Source: Combretum micranthum (Eukaryota; Streptophyta; Magnoliopsida; Myrtales; Combretaceae). From it: a stretch of DNA of 64,000 nt. Positions 58,336 through 64,000 of the stretch are shown in pieces. The stretch is taken from contig JAMXBD010002245.1 in NCBI GenBank assembly GCA_024138025.1, forward strand, positions 62,001 to 126,000. Direction: 5' to 3'. The translations under genes were made by a program, and so were the position numbers. Position 1 is the stretch's first letter. Every line of letters starts with the position of its first letter. The notes beneath the pieces are model-generated. The model did no database searches, had not been told where the DNA came from, and saw nothing but the letters and a program-made list of their open reading frames with translations.

Positions 58336-59640
58336 CTTATTATAGAAGAAATAGTATATTATGGAACAATAATATGAACTAAAATATCACGATCTTGTGT
58401 CTATGTTCTTCTCCTTGGCTACAATCAACTTGGTATTTAAATGTGAATATATAATAATATTAAAAAACAGAAGATTTTAGCATATTATGTTAGAAACTTA
58501 TATGTGTTCTAATAGGGACATCTAATTAATTATTTGATTATTAATATAAATATAATAATTATAAATATCTAGGACACAATCACGATTAAGTATAAAATAG
58601 ACATTAAAATTTAATCACAAAAAAGTGTAGATATTAAAATATACAAATATGGAATTCATTAATGAAAATACCCAATTGAAGAAATAACTATTAAGTAGCA
58701 AAAGAATAAAAATTAAAATGCTAAATTACTAAAATTTAATAAATCTAAGTTTCACTTGTTTCTATTGATATCTCTTATAGTGTTTTGATAATAACAAAAA
58801 AAAATACTTTCTAACATGTTCACCAAGTGTATAGGAATTATAAAGTGTGGGATTAGGAGCAAAATGCTCAAGATATTTGTCAAACTCTTTAAATTAATAC
58901 CGTGTTCTACAGATTAATATTTGATGGTTTTGCTAAAGTTGGGCAAATATCAAAAGGACATTCGATATTTTTACAGTTTTGATAAAATCGGGTTGTTTAA
59001 CTTTTTAAGAATATTGATGAGATCATTTCTAAAAAAAATCCAGAAGTTTTTGAAGATATTTTCCAATCCTAGACATGAACTTGAAAGGTGCTACAAGATG
59101 TAACAACTTGAATTTCTTTTATTTATGAAGATATATATATATATATATATATATATTTATCCTGAATTTGGTACATTATCTTCTAATTTGATCATGTCTG
59201 ATGGATATCGCTGTACATAAGGCAATTGATAACAAGATATTATTATGATATATAATGGCTAAAAATTGGAAGCAATTGTATGATTATTGACCTGCTCATA
59301 CAAAAATTACATAAATATAAATTATATAATATTGATTATTAAAATATTAACATGAAATCAAATTTATAAAACACAATTTTATTATTAATGCATGAATCAC
59401 ATATATAACTTATAAGATGCAACTCATGTGTTAATCCATGAATTATATCTTAGAATTAAGATTCATTAATGCACCACACAATTATATTGAGTACATTAGT
59501 GAATCACGTTTCTAATATGCAATTCATTATGGCAATAGTGAATTGCATTTCTAAGATATAATTTAACATTGTACAGCTTTTGTTAATTCGTATATTAAAA
59601 AGACTATTTATTAAAATCATAAGTCACATGTTGAACATAA
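58336..59640. other. Start of segmental duplication unit 2, AT-rich
   Basis: AGAAATAGTATATTATGGAA at 58342 and TTGGTATTTAAATGTG at 58430 match 44517 and 45078. An (AT)n run lies at 59131-59157. Short degenerate repeats with GAATCACAT and AAGATGCAA are at 59380-59570. No gene is called. Confidence 0.5.
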
Positions 59641-59649
59641 GATTTGGGC

Positions 59650-59760
59650 CAATGGCCATATGTAGCCTAGCAGCATCTGGTGCTAATTCTCATTCTTAAG
59701 GTACCAAGTTCAATTCTTAAAGTTGTATTAGTCCTTAGTGACTATGTTATCGTGACCATC
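59650..59760 (+). repeat. tRNA-derived SINE-like head
   Basis: The A-box-like TAGCCTAGCAGCATCTGG (59663-59680) and B-box-like AGTTCAATTCT (59707-59717) have roughly tRNA-like spacing. A plant SINE 5' region is the simplest reading. The 3' end was not located. Confidence 0.45.
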
Positions 59761-60926
59761 GGAACACACGATTTACTATTGATTATATTTTAATTAAAAT
59801 TATCTTTTTTGTACTTAGGGAATTTTCTTTTTAAAAAAGTTGGCATATCAAATCAATAAAGGCAGCAACAACAAAATGAAGATTTGTATCAACTCTTGAA
59901 AAATGTTGGAAAAGACTAAATTGGTGATCAACTTCAAAGTCCGAGATGAGACAAACAAGTTCTATACGACGAATGAAAAAAGAGCTGAATTAAAATACTC
60001 AATGTGTGAAGCACTTCCAAGTCTTATGTCCAGAGAAATTTTAGAAGATGAAATTAAAAAAAAAAAAAATTCCTTATTTGACGCTTTCACAGTTGCTTTA
60101 TTTTGTTTGTACGATAGTTTAAGATACTTATTGTTGTAGATCCTTAACGTTAACACTTGTATTGTAGTGAAGATTGCTTTATGATAACAAATTATCATAC
60201 CTTAAAGGATACCCTAAACGTGACAGTCTGTCATATATAATACTGAAATCTAGGAATGACTCCCTTATCACAAAAACTTCATATATAGTGTACAAAGCGT
60301 ACTCACAATTAGAGAAACCATGGATTTAGCGGTACTTAAATAAGGGAATGGTAAATATGGGATAATAATACTGATAAAAATCATCATACAGATAAGTAAA
60401 GGGTCTTTGACCCACAAGGCATATTAGGTCTAAATAAAACACGATGGTAGTCTAGACTATCCAAAATACATATAAATAGACTGAGCTACTCAGAAGGAAA
60501 AAATATCAACTCTAATCTCACTCATCTCGTCTACCCAATGAGCTAACTTGTGGCATCCCACATCCTGGCTTGGTCCAAAGAAACCTCGCAATAATAATTC
60601 ACTGTAGAGAGTAAGCTACAACCAGCTTAGTGAGCAATTTCCTCATATTACACATTTCAAGCATGTTTTCAAGTAGATTAACTAATGCCCATATGCAATG
60701 TAAAGGAAACATATGATTTAGATATATGCATTCATTTGAAAACTGCACATAATATGGATTTGCACTCTCCATTACTTGGGTTAGGAAATATTCCATTATA
60801 CATCAACTTCAAGAACCAATCACCCTACGTCCTAGTAATAACTATTTCAATTTACTTGTTTATAATAAACAGTTATATTATTTAAATAAAAGATGATGGT
60901 ATATAATTATATTCCCAAGGGCATGA
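59761..60926. other. AT-rich stretch, no gene called
   Basis: A plus-strand frame at 59903-60139 encodes 78 residues (MLEKTKLVINFKVRDETNKF at the start) with no domain and an A-run in its middle. A less AT-rich patch at 60380-60610 resembles LTR sequence but no ends were found. Confidence 0.4.
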
Positions 60927-61235
60927 TTATAATTCCCTAAGTATCTGGATCTTTTCAGGAGTTACATTATCTCTGGCAGAATCTCCAGAAGTAGCATTTT
61001 CTTTTGAGTTATTATTTGAACTCTCACCATACTAAACCCAAATCGTAATTGTTTCCAACAAGCTTGAAATTCGGTGTCCATCTTTGTATAGCTAGGAAGG
61101 AACCATGGTCCCTCGTTTAATGATCACATAATCATGCTCTTCTTTGGAACTAAAATCCAAGGGCCGATGCCTAACACGTTGAACTGACCACTTTTGCTCC
61201 ATAGGAATTTTCAAATGTACAATTAGCTTAGCATA
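60927..61235 (-). pseudogene. Fragment of a broken protein gene, family unknown
   Basis: Two coding-like pieces on the minus strand. Around 61105-61230 one reads IPMEQKWSVQRVRHRPLDFS and HDYVIIKRGTMVPS before a stop. Around 60927-61023 another reads ENATSGDSARDNVTPEKIQI and ends in LREL and a stop. Base composition is less AT-rich than the surroundings. Stops between the pieces and the lack of a start argue for a decayed copy. The family is not recognised. Confidence 0.3.
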
Positions 61236-61264
61236 GCCAGGTTACTTCCCATTATTTTTTTTTC

Positions 61265-61370
61265 CTAATTATAACATGGTGGAGATTCGAACCTGACCTT
61301 TTAGATGGAAGATCAAGTGAGTTGCCTATAAACTATATAACCATTAGATAATTTCCATTAATTTGATTAT
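61265..61370 (-). repeat. tRNA-derived SINE-like head, minus strand
   Basis: The complement of GAGATTCGAACCT (61282-61294) is AGGTTCGAATCTC, a good B-box. Upstream on that strand is GGTTATATAGTTTATAGGC, resembling a degenerate tRNA-like A-box region. Confidence 0.45.
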
Positions 61371-62439
61371 AACAGTATTGCACCAAATTGCTTGGGATTC
61401 TTATGTGCCAAATCTTCGTCCATATCATCATCCAATAGTTCACATTATGTAGGAAGAAAGCTTCTTGGTATGCATTTGGGTATTACCCTAAAGCACTCTT
61501 TTCTTTGAATTTCGCTAGAGGTCATCTTCAAATTCCTTATTTTGGTGAACAGTGATGACAATTGAGGTCTCCATTTTAGCTATATTGTAACACTTTATCT
61601 ATTTTTTCCATTAGTGTTGTTATTTTATTTCTTCTATTTTTCCACACATTTTTAGATCATTTCAATGTACCTTTTTCTTGCATTCTTCAATTACGATATA
61701 GCTCAATTTGGTAAGTATATTATTGCATTCTTTTTTTTATTGTCTTATTTAATTTTTGGACGCGCTCTACTAGGAATATTGAAAATATAGATATTTCATA
61801 ATTGAAAATAAATATGATTTTATGACATAATTTTTTATGATATTTTTTTAGCATACGTAAAATCTAAGCAACGTCTGCTTATATACATAGAGTAGCACCT
61901 TTCGCGTAGGTTGGCACTTGGTAGGCTCAAAAGCAAAAGAAAGGGGGAAAAAAATTATTACAGAAAATTATTAGGGATAATGCAACGAGGAATTTCGTGC
62001 TTGCAAGCAAGGCGAACATATATACAGTATCAATCTTTTAATTTTACAATTCTTTAATTTTTTTTTTCTTTTCTCAGTTTCCCTTATTTTTCATAGCAAT
62101 TCACATAATAAGTAATGAAAGTTAATATATGTAAAACATCTCTATTATAATCTGGAGACTTTTCATTGACTTTGGGATTGTGTAGTTAGTTCTTAAGTCT
62201 TACATATCCATGCAGGTTTTGGAGCATGATAAATTCAATTGTACTTTCTTTAATGATTTAGTAGTGTAAATATCCAATCTAAAAAATAAAAAGTTAATTA
62301 AGTCTACAAGGTGAAAATGTATATGTGAATTGTCCTAAGCGTTTTGCTAAGATGAGTGGCATTCCTAATTCTTGTGGGCATGTGGTGTAGCATTCTATTA
62401 GAATATGCTAGGGTAGTAAGTGCTTTGAAAAAAATGAAA
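61371..62439. other. AT-rich stretch, no gene seen
   Basis: No open frame or repeat with clear ends is visible on either strand. Confidence 0.5.
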
Positions 62440-64000
62440 AGAGAGCTCTAATACTCTACAGTACTTGGAATGAGACGGCATAAAAAGTGCCTTTACCTTT
62501 AGTTTTCAATAGTTTAGCCTAACTTTTTTCATTTTGTTATTTAGTGATTTTTTTTTTTTTAATTTCATTTCAACTTGGTAGTTAATTTTGATTCAAAGGA
62601 AATTTTTTCTTTAAAAAGGAAAAAATAAATCTTGTCAGCTTTCCAAGATATTTTTTCGATTTCATTCAACTAACTAATTTAATAAAAATTAATTTAAATT
62701 GATATATTATTTTAAAAGTTCGAAGAAAATTATTTTATGTCCAATAATTTCAATCATATGTAGTTATTATATGAGATATGTGATTTTAATAAATTTTTAG
62801 TCAAATGTGTAACCGAACAAATTTCAAATAATTTAGTGAAAAAAATGTTAAAGTTTTGAGTAAATGAACTCTATGCATGGACCACATCTTGACACTTAAG
62901 TAGCATTTGATTACATAGTTTTTTATGGTATGGAGTGAACAACGTTATTATACCATGTTTGGTTTATAATTCGTATCTAGAATTGGACAAAATTCTCTTT
63001 ATGGAATAGGATAAAATTTTAAATTTTTCCCCTTTATATTTCATGGTACAAAAATATTGGAACTAGATAAAAATAAAATCTTTTAATAAAAATTTGGTTT
63101 AATACTTTATTTACCAAACATGATACAAGAGAAGTCTACTGTCCAGTACTTCTTGTACAATACTATATAATTCTCCTTGTTCTACCTAGTTCTTGCAATC
63201 AACCACTTCCTTAGTTTATATTGATTTTTTTGAAAACTTAGTTTACGAATCTTACATAATCATACATATAATCAAAATCATCAAGTAAAAAAGAGAAACG
63301 AGAATACAAATGTTATAATCAGCTCAAAGCAGCAACGGAAAAGTAACTCTTCAATTTGGAATACACAAATGTGTTTGCATAAATTTGGAACATTAGTAAG
63401 TATGAAAATAAGAAATCATAAAGGAGAGTGCTTTCGTTGCAAAGATCCTAAGAGTGAGTTTTGCTTGCCATTGTTGCTCACAATCAGCGTCATCCTTGCT
63501 GTGGATGATTGAAACACCCGAATTGACCTGCCATTAAAAAGAGTAACAGAAACATGCTTATCAATGCGACAAGTAGTGCTTCCCGCGTTTTGTGGAGTGG
63601 TGGTAAAGGTGAATCAAATTGATTGACATTTATACCCTTAATGAAATAAGGCTATTGTATATAGAATAGATATATAAATTTATACTAATATATTTAGATC
63701 CTCCTAACGACTTTTCTCCTTCTATAGTGAAGGCAATGACCCAGTTTAAAATTAATTTTTGAAATATACAACAATTAATTTGGATATTGTTTATATTATC
63801 CCATACAAAATGAACCAAAGGTAATTTGATGGCAGAAAAAGAAAAAAGAGATACTAAATAATATAATGCGATTATAAAACTATTTGATGACTCCCAAAAT
63901 TTGGTCTTCCAACTAAATGAAAAAGAGATGTTTTTGGTGATAAAATTAAAATACAATCAAAATAAGATACTAGTTCAAAAGTTTAAATATAAAAAACTTT
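62440..64000. repeat. Second copy of the F-box 3' flank, running off the right edge
   Basis: 62440-62805 matches 45110-45770, and 62805-63990 matches 54955-55905. Here the two blocks are contiguous, whereas in unit 1 they are separated by about 9 kb holding copies 7 and 8. If the unit continues, a related F-box gene on the minus strand should lie just beyond position 64000. Confidence 0.8.

Noticed and set aside
59903..60139. 78-residue plus-strand frame starting MLEKTKLVINFKVRDE
   Set aside because: It has an ATG and mixed composition, but no recognisable domain, a poly-A run in the coding sequence, and no supporting neighbour or paralogue in unit 1.

Overview
The window is AT-rich nuclear DNA from a flowering plant, probably a eudicot. 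It holds a plant-type F-box/FBA gene with a spliced first exon, a Tat/Ogre-like Ty3-gypsy retrotransposon carrying the plant-specific second RNase H, a CACTA transposon, SINE-like pieces, and deep nesting of repeats. The species cannot be named from the sequence. Only one ordinary host gene is seen, the F-box gene on the minus strand at 56061-57889. Nearly everything else is mobile DNA.

Layout. (1) 1-1258: AT-rich flank with an AAT microsatellite. (2) 1259-26910: a four-level stack of insertions. The outermost piece is a minus-strand TG...CA element (copy 5). It is split by a CACTA transposon (1325-20035, TSD TAC) and by another TG...CA element (copy 6, 21151-24553, TSD TAATC). The CACTA body holds copy 1 (8224-11762, TSD AAAAG), a truncated copy 2 (12245-13946) and copy 3 (13947-18741), which is itself split by copy 4 (15157-17923, TSD AATAC). 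(3) 27209-43183: a complete but frame-broken Tat/Ogre-like element with 2.8-kb LTRs, TSD CTTGG, PBS, ORF1, gag, protease, RT, RNase H, a second RNase H, integrase, a 3' region full of tandem repeats, and a polypurine tract. (4) 43184-44501: remnant of another LTR-like sequence. (5) 44502-64000: a tandem segmental duplication whose unit contains the F-box gene. The first unit is interrupted by copies 7 (47645-50329) and 8 (51758-54509, TSD CAGGG) and by a foldback element (about 50685-51690). The second unit runs off the right edge.

The most unusual content is the TG...CA family, eight copies of about 2.7-3.5 kb. Five have both ends and a 5-bp duplication, yet none has an internal retrotransposon domain, so they are either solo LTRs or complete non-autonomous elements. 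They carry (a) arrays of short hairpins with an invariant loop (GATGCA in one array, GCC in the other) whose stems differ but stay base-paired, (b) a GC-richer cassette whose sequence is swapped between subfamilies at the same place, and (c) two conserved exon-like segments of fixed size and phase that join into a reading frame ending in an acidic motif (GYG[ST]DF..FLD). This combination is the best candidate for something undescribed.

Limits: all family assignments come from reading motifs by eye. No database search, alignment program or folding program was run. Boundaries of repeats without target-site duplications are approximate.
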